Below, in pieces: positions 14,904-24,131 of a stretch of 64,000 nt of DNA. A program made the translations under genes and the position numbers. This stretch comes from Halobacteriovorax sp. JY17 (GTDB taxonomy: Bacteria; Bdellovibrionota; Bacteriovoracia; Bacteriovoracales; Bacteriovoracaceae): contig NZ_NJER01000003.1 in NCBI RefSeq assembly GCF_002753895.1, positions 248,001-312,000 of the forward strand. The letters run 5' to 3'. The notes below the pieces were generated by a model that did no database searches, was not told the origin of the DNA, and worked only from the letters and a program-made list of their open reading frames with translations. How positions within the stretch are numbered: position 1 is the first letter of the stretch; the number at the start of each line of letters is the position of its first letter.

Positions 14904-16032
14904 AGGTTTTGATTGTCCCTTATGGTATGGAGCTCTTAGTCTTGAAAGTGGATTAAGAAGGCGTTTATGCTGTCACGATGAAACAGGAAGCTCTGAGTTT
15001 TTTTCGGGGGACTTTGCTGATTTTAAAATACTTAAAGAAGCTAAGAATTCTTCTTTAAAAGGTGAAATCCCTAAAAACTGTATGGGATGTTTTAATATTG
15101 AAGAAGGCAATGGATATTCTCCGAGAAACTTTTACCAAGATTTTTTCAAAGACAACTCTCCTACTAACGCCCTTAAGTATATTGACATTACTTTTGAGAA
15201 CATCTGTAATCTTTCATGTTTCTCCTGTAAACCTATCTATTCAAATAAGATTGAAAAAGAATTTAAAAAACTTGATATACCTTTTGAACGAACAGGTCTA
15301 AACGCTAAAGAATTTCAAGAAAAGTTCAATAAATTTAAGTCTCTCGCTCTCAGTAAACTTGGGGACGACTCTCTCATCGTTATCTCAGGCGGAGAACCTG
15401 CTCTATCCAAGAATGTAGTAGATTTTTTAGATGATCTTATTCTTCTAGATCATACTAATACAATTACTCTAAGAGTTTTTTCGAATCTCACAATTTCTAC
15501 TGACTGGATTCTCAATTATATTGATAAATTTAAAAGAGTAGAGTTTATTATCAGTATTGATGCCATTGAGAGTCGGGCCGAATATATTAGATTCCCATCA
15601 AATTGGAAGACTATTAATAAAAACTACCAAGAGTTAATAGAGAAAACATCTCAACATAATAATTTTGAAGTTAATGTCCATACAGTCTTAAGTATTTTAA
15701 ACTTTGATCACATTCCACAACTTATAGATTATTTTCTATCAAGTAAACTAGAGCTATTTCCAAGTTTTACTTTAGTATCAAGCCCAACGATTTATATGAT
15801 TGAGAATTTACCTAAAGAAAAACTCTCAAAATTTCAAAATGATAACCTAAAGTATTTAGATAACTTAGATATAAATTCATTCAATATTAAAAAGAAAGAA
15901 GATTTAGAATCTCTTTTAAAGAATTTAAGGCCTAACCCAAGCCACCTTCTACTAGAGTTGATTATGCATCATAGGAAACTAGATCTACTCAGAAAAACTT
16001 CTCTACTTGATGAAGTTTCTTACTTAAAATAA
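14896..16032 (+). CDS. N-terminal-twitch radical SAM protein 3
   Basis: The 378-residue protein shows the twitch pattern C7 (FDCPLWYGALSLE), C25/C26 (RLCCHDE) and C62/C65 (NCMGC). Then comes the radical SAM motif CNLSCFSC (C104, C108, C111), followed by SGGEPAL. The eight-base overlap with the upstream radical SAM gene implies cotranslation, so proteins 2 and 3 may act together. Substrate unknown. No short precursor-like ORF is found within this unit. Confidence 0.86.
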   Translation: MTKGFDCPLWYGALSLESGLRRRLCCHDETGSSEFFSGDFADFKILKEAKNSSLKGEIPKNCMGCFNIEEGNGYSPRNFYQDFFKDNSPTNALKYIDITFENICNLSCFSCKPIYSNKIEKEFKKLDIPFERTGLNAKEFQEKFNKFKSLALSKLGDDSLIVISGGEPALSKNVVDFLDDLILLDHTNTITLRVFSNLTISTDWILNYIDKFKRVEFIISIDAIESRAEYIRFPSNWKTINKNYQELIEKTSQHNNFEVNVHTVLSILNFDHIPQLIDYFLSSKLELFPSFTLVSSPTIYMIENLPKEKLSKFQNDNLKYLDNLDINSFNIKKKEDLESLLKNLRPNPSHLLLELIMHHRKLDLLRKTSLLDEVSYLK

Positions 16033-16076
16033 TTCTTATTAGACAGTAGATCTTCATTTAAAGTATATACGAGTAT

Positions 16077-16568
16077 ATGAAACATGACATAAGAGATTTA
16101 CAGATTATTTTTCATCAATTATTTCGCGATGAATATAAGACACAACTTGTCTTTGGCGCAGGTGAGCCCTTTTATCAAGCATCATCTTTAAAAAACCATG
16201 AGCATATTATTTACTGCAGAGAAGACTTCTTTGCCTCGGCTCTTCATGAAATTGCTCACTGGAGCCTTGCCGGAAGAGAAAGAAGACAGCAAGACGATTA
16301 TGGATACTGGTATTCGCCTGACGGTAGAAATCGAGAAAAACAGCTTCAATTTGAAAAAGTTGAGATAAAACCTCAGGCTATCGAGAAGGCCTTCAGTATC
16401 GCATCGAATTATTCTTTTAAAGCAAGTATAGACAATCTTGTCTTAGAAAATCATAACTCAAATGAGTTTATTTCAAATATTAACATTCAATTTAATATCT
16501 ATCAGCAAACAAAATTTCCAAAAAGAGCGAGACAATTCATCAAGGCCTTAAGAGAATTTTATTGTTAA
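16077..16568 (+). CDS. epmC: Elongation factor P hydroxylase EpmC
   Basis: The 163-residue protein matches EpmC closely: FASALHEIAHWSLAGRERR with the metal-binding HExxH, then DYGYWYSPDGR and EVEIKPQAIEKAF-like VEIKPQAIEKAFSIA. EpmC hydroxylates the lysine of EF-P that carries beta-lysine after EpmA/EpmB action. EpmA/EpmB are not in this window. There is no ribosome site, and a TATA-like box lies close to the ATG. Confidence 0.88.
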   Translation: MKHDIRDLQIIFHQLFRDEYKTQLVFGAGEPFYQASSLKNHEHIIYCREDFFASALHEIAHWSLAGRERRQQDDYGYWYSPDGRNREKQLQFEKVEIKPQAIEKAFSIASNYSFKASIDNLVLENHNSNEFISNINIQFNIYQQTKFPKRARQFIKALREFYC

Positions 16569-16604
16569 TTAGATTTATTCCTCTATTTCGCTTAGACTAT
16601 ATAA

Positions 16605-16961
16605 ATGAAAAAGAGAAATTTTGAACTCCTTTATTACTTTATGAACGAAAATGTTATTCTGACTGAAATCAAAAGAAGTGATCTCTCAAATGAGAAGGAT
16701 AAATCTAAAATTTATTCATGGATTAAAATAAACCCACATAATCAAGAAGCCGAATTTCTTACTTATCAATCTATGAGCGTAGAAAATATAAATGGCAATG
16801 AGATTAATGTTAGAACATTTTCCGATGGAGAACTTCGCTTTGATCAACACTTCGCAAAATTTCAACATAAGAGCGAAGGGTACATAGTCATGAATTGCAA
16901 TACTACTGATGTACCCGAAGTATTCTTAGATAAGATTTCATCTCTTATTCAAGGGCATTAA
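16605..16961 (+). CDS. Hypothetical cytosolic protein
   Basis: The 118-residue protein has no signal peptide, membrane segment or cysteine cluster and has mixed alpha/beta character. I recognise no family. TAGACT lies six bases before the ATG with no Shine-Dalgarno, another possible leaderless start. Its stop overlaps the convergent GNAT-nitrilase gene by four bases. Confidence 0.6.
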   Translation: MKKRNFELLYYFMNENVILTEIKRSDLSNEKDKSKIYSWIKINPHNQEAEFLTYQSMSVENINGNEINVRTFSDGELRFDQHFAKFQHKSEGYIVMNCNTTDVPEVFLDKISSLIQGH

Positions 16962-18493
16962 TCTTTATTATGCCAAACAACTGAATAGAGATCATGTCTT
17001 CTATCTTTAAGGTTTCTCACTGCTCCAGATTGTCGGGCTTCTCTAAGAATATCTAATCTTAGATCTGCAATTGCAACCATCTCTACATTAGGAGTTGTAT
17101 CTGCAGCTACTCCATCCTTAGCAAAAGGAAAATCACATGGAGTTAAAATACAACTCTGTGCATACTGAATATCGACATTGTGAACTCTAGGAAGGTTTCC
17201 AACATTGCCGGCCATTGCCACATACATTTGATTTTCAACAGCCCTCGCCTGACAGCAATACTTCACTCTACAATAAGCTTGTCTATTATCTGTTAAGAAA
17301 GGAACGAAGAGTATATTCACTCCTTGGTTTGCCAAATGTCTTGAAAGCTCAGGAAATTCAGAATCATAACAAATAAGAACACCAATCGGCCCACAATCTG
17401 TATCAATGACTTTAACTTCCTCACCACCCTCAATACTCCACCAATATTTTTCATCAGGAGTTGGATGAATTTTAGCTTGTTCGTGAACTTGCCCATCTCT
17501 CAAGCAGATATAACTTATATTTCGAACTTTATCGTCCACTTTTGTCGGATGAGATCCTGCAATAATATTTACGTTATATTTTACCGCCAATCTCCTAAAG
17601 AGTTCTTTCACCTGCTCTGTGTAACTTGTCATATGCTCGATTGCGACATTAGGAGCGATCTCTTCATTTTTAATAGAGAGTAACTGCATTGTAAAAAGCT
17701 CTGGAAATAATACAAAGTCTGCACGGTAGTCAGCAGTCACATCAACATAATACTCAACGAGACTTTCGAATTCCTCAAAGCTCTTAATTCCTCTTTGTTG
17801 ATATTGGACACAGACAACTCTAACAACATTTTGCTCTATTGGTCCTTTATCGCTTTTTGGAACTTCGTTAAATCCAGGGTTACTCCATTTTAAATGAATA
17901 CCATAACCCAACGACGCTTTATCAGAAGGAAGATAATCTTTTAGTATTCCAATAACTTCAAAACCATTTCTAAGTTGAAATCCTAATGACGAATCTTTTA
18001 TTTCTTTATTTATTACTTTTTCTACATACTCTTCAATATTTGGAACTTGTTTTCTCTTCTTCTTGAAATTTGGCACTCTTCCGGCGAATACAATTCCTTT
18101 TAGCCTATAAAATTGCACCAATCTCTTTCTTGCATTATAGAAACGTTGTCCTATTCGATGTCCTCGGATATCTGGATCAACGCAAACTTCATAGCCATAG
18201 AGATAGTCTCCATCTTCATCGTGAGTGGAACCATAACCTCCACCAGTTATACTAATCCAAGTATGGGGGGCCAAAACAACCTGCTCTTTAAGCAGAATAC
18301 TTGCACTGTATCCAACGATTTCATCATTCATCGTTGCGACAAAGTGACCCTCTGGAAAGTTAGTGATTTGACCTCTAATAATATCTTTTGAATAGTCCTC
18401 AAGATCTCTATAGGCCTTTTTTATTAAAGACATTATCCCTTTAATATCGGTAACTTCTGCTTGTCGAACCTCTAGCTTCATATCACTTTTCAT
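16958..18493 (-). CDS. GNAT acetyltransferase-carbon/nitrogen hydrolase fusion
   Basis: The 511-residue protein has an N-terminal GNAT domain (about 5-165, with VCVDPDIRGHRIGQRFY as the acetyl-CoA loop) and a C-terminal nitrilase-superfamily domain (about 210-500). The nitrilase Glu-Lys-Cys triad is in LFPELFTM, AKIHPTPDEKYWW and GVLICYDSEFPE. This two-domain architecture is known in many bacteria, but its substrate is not established. The ATG at 18493 has AGGA six bases upstream; the frame extends to 18535 without support. Confidence 0.9.
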   Translation of the reverse strand: MKSDMKLEVRQAEVTDIKGIMSLIKKAYRDLEDYSKDIIRGQITNFPEGHFVATMNDEIVGYSASILLKEQVVLAPHTWISITGGGYGSTHDEDGDYLYGYEVCVDPDIRGHRIGQRFYNARKRLVQFYRLKGIVFAGRVPNFKKKRKQVPNIEEYVEKVINKEIKDSSLGFQLRNGFEVIGILKDYLPSDKASLGYGIHLKWSNPGFNEVPKSDKGPIEQNVVRVVCVQYQQRGIKSFEEFESLVEYYVDVTADYRADFVLFPELFTMQLLSIKNEEIAPNVAIEHMTSYTEQVKELFRRLAVKYNVNIIAGSHPTKVDDKVRNISYICLRDGQVHEQAKIHPTPDEKYWWSIEGGEEVKVIDTDCGPIGVLICYDSEFPELSRHLANQGVNILFVPFLTDNRQAYCRVKYCCQARAVENQMYVAMAGNVGNLPRVHNVDIQYAQSCILTPCDFPFAKDGVAADTTPNVEMVAIADLRLDILREARQSGAVRNLKDRRHDLYSVVWHNKD

Positions 18494-18554
18494 AAATTTC
18501 CTAGGAAATACCCTTTTTCTACTTAACGATGACAAATTTTAGCACGATTTATTT

Positions 18555-18560
18555 TATAAA
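18555..18560 (+). promoter_or_regulatory. -10-like box for the START-domain gene
   Basis: TATAAA lies exactly six bases before the ATG at 18567, with no ribosome site between. The -35 region is weak. It fits the leaderless layout seen at the TA genes. Confidence 0.35.
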
Positions 18561-18566
18561 ATCATT

Positions 18567-19187
18567 ATGAAAAGTTTAATTTTAGTTTTTACCTTATTCT
18601 TTACGCTTTCAACCTATTCTTTAGAAGGATGGGAGAAAATCCACACTGAAAGTAATATCAGTATTTATTCAAAACCAGCTGAATCTGGAATACTTCCTTT
18701 TAGAGCAATTGGAACAATCAGCGCGCCAATCCAAGATGTTTTAAACGCCCTAATGGATTTAAAAAATAAGAATATTTGGTCTCCAAAATTAAAGGATGTC
18801 AAAGTTCACAAAAAAATCTCTGAATATGAAATGACCATTTCAGAATATTATAAAACCCCATGGCCAGCGACGGATAGAGAATTTCTTCTACAAGGAAAAT
18901 TAGACAGAGTTAATAGTAAGAAATTTATACTGAAGGCCCACTCTATTAATAACTCAAATCTTTCCTCAAGGGATCATATTCAAGCTGATGTTAAATTTCT
19001 GGATATTACAATTGAAGACAATGGAAACAATACAACATTTATAGATTTCAGGTTCCGTGGAGATTTTAAGGGATGGATGCCAATTTGGCTAACAAATCTC
19101 ATTCAAAAGAAATGGCCTCTGAGGTTTATTCAAGGTCTTGAAAAGTACATAAATCAAAGTGATGAGATAAAGCTAAGCTCTAATTAA
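18567..19187 (+). CDS. Secreted START-domain (lipid-binding) protein
   Basis: The 206-residue protein has a signal peptide (KSLILVFTLFFTLSTYS) followed by a START/Bet v1-like domain. It begins GWEKIHTESNISIYSKP and contains ATDREFLLQGKL and the C-terminal amphipathic helix LTNLIQKKWPLRFIQGLEKYI. START domains bind lipids or sterols in a helix-grip cavity; a periplasmic version could move or sense lipids. Its end overlaps the convergent gene by 15 bases. Confidence 0.8.
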   Translation: MKSLILVFTLFFTLSTYSLEGWEKIHTESNISIYSKPAESGILPFRAIGTISAPIQDVLNALMDLKNKNIWSPKLKDVKVHKKISEYEMTISEYYKTPWPATDREFLLQGKLDRVNSKKFILKAHSINNSNLSSRDHIQADVKFLDITIEDNGNNTTFIDFRFRGDFKGWMPIWLTNLIQKKWPLRFIQGLEKYINQSDEIKLSSN

Positions 19188-20102
19188 TCTATCAATTACT
19201 AAATCAATCTGACTTGATTCATCACTTGAAATTAATAGATTCATTCTCTTTAGAAGATCTAAATAGAATTCTATATTTTGACTCTCTTCTATCAAGTATA
19301 TCTGAGTATAAAGTCCCATGACTTCCCACTTTATCATTTCTTGAATTATTTTTCTCTCTTCAGTGGTTAGCGCTAGTTTCTGATACTCCTCCTCTAAACC
19401 TCCATTCACATTGACCCAAACTGCCCAACGATGAGGAAAGAGAATAATGGACTCTCTCGATATAGAAAAGTGATACCTTCCTGACTCTAAAAACTTATTT
19501 AGTGCCAGAGAGTATCTCTTATCTTTCGAAATACTCTCAGATAAGTAATTAACAATGTCATCAGCGGTTACATAATCAATACTCTCTAATCCAATAGCGT
19601 GAAAGTGAGACACCCATTTTTTCTGTCTATAATGGGGATACTTATATAAGTTTTCCCTATCTGCTTCAAACATTCTGAGGATAAAGACAAGTTTTTGATA
19701 CTCACTTATTATTTGTTGATCACTTCCAATTTCTCTTAAATAAGGATCTCTATTCATTTCAAGACGATTAAAGACATTAAATATAGCTTCATCTCTTTTA
19801 AGATAAATATTTATCTCTCCCAAAAAAGGAAAGAAAGTCTTAAGGAGACGATACTTCGCTTTTATCTTTTTTATTTGTAAAGTCGTAGGAGGCTCTAGAA
19901 GTTGAATAGAGATGTCGAGATCGCTAATTCCAACAACAAGTGTTCTTAAAAAGTAGCTATTTCTTACCCAAACATTAGCTCCAATCTGAGAGAAACTATA
20001 ACAGGCAATTTTCTCTGCAATGAAATAAGGAAAATAAAATAATCCTCTAAGACAGGAGCTATCTAATAAATGAAATATTCTCTTAAGGTTTAAAGTATCC
20101 AT
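19173..20102 (-). CDS. Putative nucleotidyltransferase-like protein
   Basis: The 309-residue protein contains VVGISDLDISI (G58, S60, D61, D63), which fits the hG[G/S]...DhDh core of minimal nucleotidyltransferases, with further acidic residues near GEINIYLKRDEA. Nucleotidyltransferases of this kind often accompany PqqD-like proteins, S24/S26 peptidases and ABC exporters, as they would here. It follows radical SAM protein 4 by eight bases. Residue identity is suggestive only, since the third carboxylate is not certain. Confidence 0.45.
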   Translation of the reverse strand: MDTLNLKRIFHLLDSSCLRGLFYFPYFIAEKIACYSFSQIGANVWVRNSYFLRTLVVGISDLDISIQLLEPPTTLQIKKIKAKYRLLKTFFPFLGEINIYLKRDEAIFNVFNRLEMNRDPYLREIGSDQQIISEYQKLVFILRMFEADRENLYKYPHYRQKKWVSHFHAIGLESIDYVTADDIVNYLSESISKDKRYSLALNKFLESGRYHFSISRESIILFPHRWAVWVNVNGGLEEEYQKLALTTEERKIIQEMIKWEVMGLYTQIYLIEESQNIEFYLDLLKRMNLLISSDESSQIDLVIDRLIRA

Positions 20103-20110
20103 AGTAGAGT

Positions 20111-21511
20111 TTACTCTTCATTCTCATTCGCTGAATCAGAGAAAACATAGAAGTATTTTTTAGGAACTTTTTCGTTAATAGAATTAAACCAATTTGAGAA
20201 TTCATTTGGAAAGATTGAAGTGATATCTTTCCCTCTTCTTTGATCATATTGTAGGAAAAAGTTCTTAAAATCTATTTCAAGAATTCGTCTATCAATCGAC
20301 TTATGATGAGGTTTCTCGGCCTTAGATAGATAATGAGAAAGTCTCTCAAGTGACTCTATTTCATGCTCTAACAATTCTTTTGTATGCTCTGTTGTCCACT
20401 TTTTAAGAGACCTAGAGAAATTTTCTCTCATTTCCTCAGGAAGAGTCAGGCAAGACATGAAGGCCGGGAATCTCAAAATATTTAATGTAAACGTTACTGT
20501 CTTATTTGAAAGCTTCTTCCACTTTAGGATTTGATCTAAGAACTCAGTCATTCTAAACATACTTAAAGCATTAATAGTCATCATGATATTAACAGACCTA
20601 AAACCAGATTCTAGAATCATTTTTTCAACATTTCGACAAAAGTAATCATACTTAAGTCCATCTCTAATATACTCAGCGTGTTCACCAATTGTTTCACAGC
20701 TCGTATAGAGGTCGAAGCCTTCAATTTTCTTACTATGTTCAATTAATTTATTAATCAATGTTTCAGGAACACCTAAATTCGAGTTAGTAGCAAAAGAAAA
20801 ATTTGGCTTTTCATCAATTATCTTTTGTAGCAATTTCCAAAATTGCTGACTCAAAAGAGGCTCACCACCAGTGACCCTCAATTCCTGAAGAGACTTTGAA
20901 AGTCTTGGCCACCATCTCCAGAATGCTCCAAGAACAGGATTCTGCTCTTCATTTTCCCACTTAAAATCTTTATCTGCATTATGATTAAAGGCCTTAGTAT
21001 CTCCATGAATAAGATTAACAAAAGGTCCCTTCTGTCTCATTTCCTGCGCCCATCTTGAACTAAAGCTAGAGTTGCAATATGAACAAGCAAAATTACAATT
21101 TCGATCAAAGGAAATTTCTAATGTTTTAAGATCTATATCTTTTTGAGAACCCAGTTCCTTAAGGCCCAATATCTCCATGTCATCATAGATAATGCTCTTA
21201 TAGACACGATCACTGACAACATCATCTCCGAGATCTTCCAACGTCCAGCAATATTCACAGCCCTTTGGCCTCTCCCCATCAAGCATCTGACGACGCTGTT
21301 CTTTCTTTTCTTTGGTATTATGTATTGCCGACGGATTCGTTTTAATTTCTTCTAAATCAATCTGATGAAAAGGAGGATGATGGCAACTAGTGGTTCCACC
21401 CATTCCCAGCCAGATTGTCGCATTGTACCATTTTGCTCCACACACTGTTGGAGATACTTTGTCGAGAATACTCCACCGGTAATTTAAATGTTTTTCACGC
21501 TCATCACTCAT
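20111..21511 (-). CDS. N-terminal-twitch radical SAM protein 4 (long form)
   Basis: The 466-residue protein is the longest of the twitch-type set. The auxiliary region has C24, C43 (TTSCHHPP) and C85/C88 (GCEYC). The radical SAM motif CNFACSYC gives C139, C143 and C146, and RVTGGEPLL follows. A C-terminal extension of about 100 charged residues is shared in type with the other N-twitch proteins. The nucleotidyltransferase-like gene follows in the same transcript. The PqqD-like gene starts 140 bases away on the other strand, with a divergent promoter region between. Confidence 0.88.
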   Translation of the reverse strand: MSDEREKHLNYRWSILDKVSPTVCGAKWYNATIWLGMGGTTSCHHPPFHQIDLEEIKTNPSAIHNTKEKKEQRRQMLDGERPKGCEYCWTLEDLGDDVVSDRVYKSIIYDDMEILGLKELGSQKDIDLKTLEISFDRNCNFACSYCNSSFSSRWAQEMRQKGPFVNLIHGDTKAFNHNADKDFKWENEEQNPVLGAFWRWWPRLSKSLQELRVTGGEPLLSQQFWKLLQKIIDEKPNFSFATNSNLGVPETLINKLIEHSKKIEGFDLYTSCETIGEHAEYIRDGLKYDYFCRNVEKMILESGFRSVNIMMTINALSMFRMTEFLDQILKWKKLSNKTVTFTLNILRFPAFMSCLTLPEEMRENFSRSLKKWTTEHTKELLEHEIESLERLSHYLSKAEKPHHKSIDRRILEIDFKNFFLQYDQRRGKDITSIFPNEFSNWFNSINEKVPKKYFYVFSDSANENEE

Positions 21512-21650
21512 GGCACCAAACCTAACCTATATTTTCATATATTTAGTATGCCATAACTTAGATATTATTCCTTGAAAAATTCGCCCATTTTGACAATACT
21601 GCGCTATTTACTTAACATATTATTAAATACTTATTAGATAGGAAATCACT

Positions 21651-21932
21651 ATGAGCACATTTGAAAATATCAAGATTAAATTCCAAGAAGAAATTGTAAG
21701 CCGTAAAAATGAAAACGGTTCTGTTATTTTGATGAAAATGGATAACTCTGACGTATTCTTTAAAGTTGATGGGATAGCAGCAGAGATCTACAAAGAACTT
21801 GAAAAAGGAAAGCCTCTTTCTGAGATCTTTACATCTCTAACTGAAAAATTTCCAGGAAAAGAAGATCAAATAACAAATGACATTAACTCTCTATTAAAGA
21901 AAATGAGAGACTATAACCTTCTATGCGCATAA
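21651..21932 (+). CDS. PqqD-like protein (RiPP recognition element fold)
   Basis: The 93-residue protein matches the PqqD winged-helix pattern: FKVDGIAAEIYKELEKGKPLSEI, then a helix and the DINSLLKKMRDYNLL end. In known systems this fold binds the leader of a peptide and presents it to a radical SAM enzyme; in polysaccharide-type clusters such proteins have no proven role. AGGA precedes the ATG. The glycosyltransferase gene overlaps its end by ten bases. No obvious precursor peptide gene lies next to it. Confidence 0.75.
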   Translation: MSTFENIKIKFQEEIVSRKNENGSVILMKMDNSDVFFKVDGIAAEIYKELEKGKPLSEIFTSLTEKFPGKEDQITNDINSLLKKMRDYNLLCA

Positions 21933-23206
21933 AGAAGGCCACCTTAATTCGGCAAAGAGATGTTTCTAGCTGGACTAGTTGCCAAACCATTACTCAGAAT
22001 CTTTACGATCTCTACGCGGGTCTAGCGGAGATTCAAATTCAAAATACTTTAGAATTAAGTGATAGTGATCCTTTTTCTACTTTTGAAAAGGGATATGAAC
22101 TCTCTCAACTTGAGTCAGACTTATTAGTTTTTATTGATCACTTCCCTTGTCCCGCAACTATTATTAAATCATTTTCTAAATATATTACTTCCAAGAAAAG
22201 ACCAGACATTATCATTCACATATTTGGAGACTTTACTCTTCAAGCTGCTGAATGGTTAAGTGCAGAAGAGCAGCTCAAAGAGTTTAATATCAAGTTTATT
22301 TGCGCTTCAGATGCTCAAGCGAATTTACTAAATAAGTTATTGAATAACCCTAAGAATATTGAGTCACACTTTTTTCCATTGAGAGATGGTGCCCATCATT
22401 TCTCACAAGAAATGAGAGAATCCACGAGAGAAAGACTTAAGATCCACGAGAATGAGCTCGTCTTTATTTACACCGGCCGCCTTAGTATGCAGAAGAATGT
22501 CATTGAACTTATATCAATGATGAATGAGCTCAAGAGAACTTTTCAATTAAAGTTTAAGCTTTTAGTCGCTGGTCCATTTGATGACCTTGGTATTCCCTAT
22601 ATCGGACAATATTCTCAAGAAGGCGCTTATTGTACTCGCTGGATGAAACAAGTTCCAAACGTTGATTTTGTTCATTATCTAGGAAGTCTAGACTCTAATG
22701 AACTTCACCAATACTACTGCGCCTCAGATTGCTTTATTAGTTTAAGCACTCACAATGACGAAGACTTTGGAATGTCTCCCTGCGAGGCCGGAGCAACTGG
22801 ACTTCCACTTATCCTCACTAACTGGGGTGGATACTCTAGTTTTAAGAAATACTTTTCAAAAACTTATCTTGTTGAAACGACATTTAACAGTACAAACTCT
22901 TCCCGTCCTTCGCCTGACAAGAAAAGCTTATTTAAGACAGTAATAAACTTTATAGAAAATTTTAGTCCTAAAGAAAGAAAACAAATAGAAGAATGCTCTT
23001 TGAACATCATGAGGAAAAACTTAAAGAACTCAATAATAGAACTTGAAACTTCTCCATTCAATGGGTTTACTGAGCTCATGACAAAAGTAGGTGCAAGGTT
23101 TAGCGCAACGAAAAATTCACCATTCTCAGGAGTCAGAGGCAATTACTCAGACCTCTATTATGATCTATATGACAGCTATATTGAAGTAGAGAAGAAAGAT
23201 GTTTAA
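21923..23206 (+). CDS. GT4-family glycosyltransferase 1
   Basis: The 427-residue GT-B protein has the donor-binding half typical of GT4: FIYTGRLSMQKNVIELI, the FVHYLG segment and HNDEDFGMSPCEAGATGLP with the E-x7-E-like motif. It would use a nucleotide-sugar donor at the inner face of the membrane. It sits between the PqqD-like gene (ten-base overlap) and an unknown gene (eight-base overlap), so the three are probably translated together. Acceptor and sugar unknown. Confidence 0.87.
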   Translation: MRIKKATLIRQRDVSSWTSCQTITQNLYDLYAGLAEIQIQNTLELSDSDPFSTFEKGYELSQLESDLLVFIDHFPCPATIIKSFSKYITSKKRPDIIIHIFGDFTLQAAEWLSAEEQLKEFNIKFICASDAQANLLNKLLNNPKNIESHFFPLRDGAHHFSQEMRESTRERLKIHENELVFIYTGRLSMQKNVIELISMMNELKRTFQLKFKLLVAGPFDDLGIPYIGQYSQEGAYCTRWMKQVPNVDFVHYLGSLDSNELHQYYCASDCFISLSTHNDEDFGMSPCEAGATGLPLILTNWGGYSSFKKYFSKTYLVETTFNSTNSSRPSPDKKSLFKTVINFIENFSPKERKQIEECSLNIMRKNLKNSIIELETSPFNGFTELMTKVGARFSATKNSPFSGVRGNYSDLYYDLYDSYIEVEKKDV

Positions 23207-24131
23207 TCAAACCGCTGATGAAATTTACTTATTAAATACTATCGATAGATGGAGAAATTTAATTGATAATCAAGAAGATTATGAAGATATTCACACAGCT
23301 AATGCTCAAGATTATATGTCTTCACTCAATCCTATATTTCTCAGCGCTTTTAAAAATCTAGAATCTTTAAATAACTTCTCTTTTATTCAGTCAAGAGATG
23401 GAATAATGGACCTGATTCACTTTTTTAATCTCTATAGAGAGCCTCACAATACACTAACTAAAATACTTATTCGAAGAAGTTTCTCTCATATTGTTCCAAA
23501 TAGCTGGCTTCCTAACATCATCTTTTATACCGATACAGTTACAACAAAAATTGACAGAAATATTGATACATTTGTTTATGTTAGCGCCTTTAGAAATAGC
23601 TCAATTAATGAAGAAAATCTTCAGAAGATAGCAAATGACTATAATATAAAGAGATTATTTATTTGTGGAGAAGCTCTTCCTAAAAAATCTGATATTTTTC
23701 ATAGTGAAGTTTCTACTTGCGAAAGAATATTCAATTTAAAATCTAAGTACTTGTCTTATAAAGATATTTTTAGTTTTTCCGAAAAAAATAGTATCGTCTA
23801 TGAAGACCAATATTCAAATATTATGTTTTCAAAATCATTTCTAAGTAGAATTTTAATTATAAATGGAATACTTCCTATTAATTATGAATATCAGCAAGTG
23901 GACGTATTTAAAGACAGTCCACACTCCGGGATAAAGATTGCAGATATAGAAAAAAGGGAATTTGATCCATTAGAAATATACCAATGGCTAGATGAGAACA
24001 ATAGAGAGTACAAGCTAAGTGATTACTATGAGCAATTAAATAATGTAAATAATACGAGAAGATTCTACTTTGATTCTGCTTATCAATTTTCTAAATCTCT
24101 ACTTGAAAATAAGAATATTTTTTATCGTTAA
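23199..24131 (+). CDS. Uncharacterised protein of the PqqD-glycosyltransferase operon
   Basis: The 310-residue protein is soluble and rich in Asn, Ile, Tyr and aromatic residues. A possible Rossmann-like stretch (IDTFVYVSAFRN, then IKRLFICGEALP) lies in the middle. I recognise no family. It overlaps the glycosyltransferase by eight bases and the convergent ABC ATPase by four, so it belongs to the same unit as the PqqD-like protein. Confidence 0.6.
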   Translation: MFNQTADEIYLLNTIDRWRNLIDNQEDYEDIHTANAQDYMSSLNPIFLSAFKNLESLNNFSFIQSRDGIMDLIHFFNLYREPHNTLTKILIRRSFSHIVPNSWLPNIIFYTDTVTTKIDRNIDTFVYVSAFRNSSINEENLQKIANDYNIKRLFICGEALPKKSDIFHSEVSTCERIFNLKSKYLSYKDIFSFSEKNSIVYEDQYSNIMFSKSFLSRILIINGILPINYEYQQVDVFKDSPHSGIKIADIEKREFDPLEIYQWLDENNREYKLSDYYEQLNNVNNTRRFYFDSAYQFSKSLLENKNIFYR

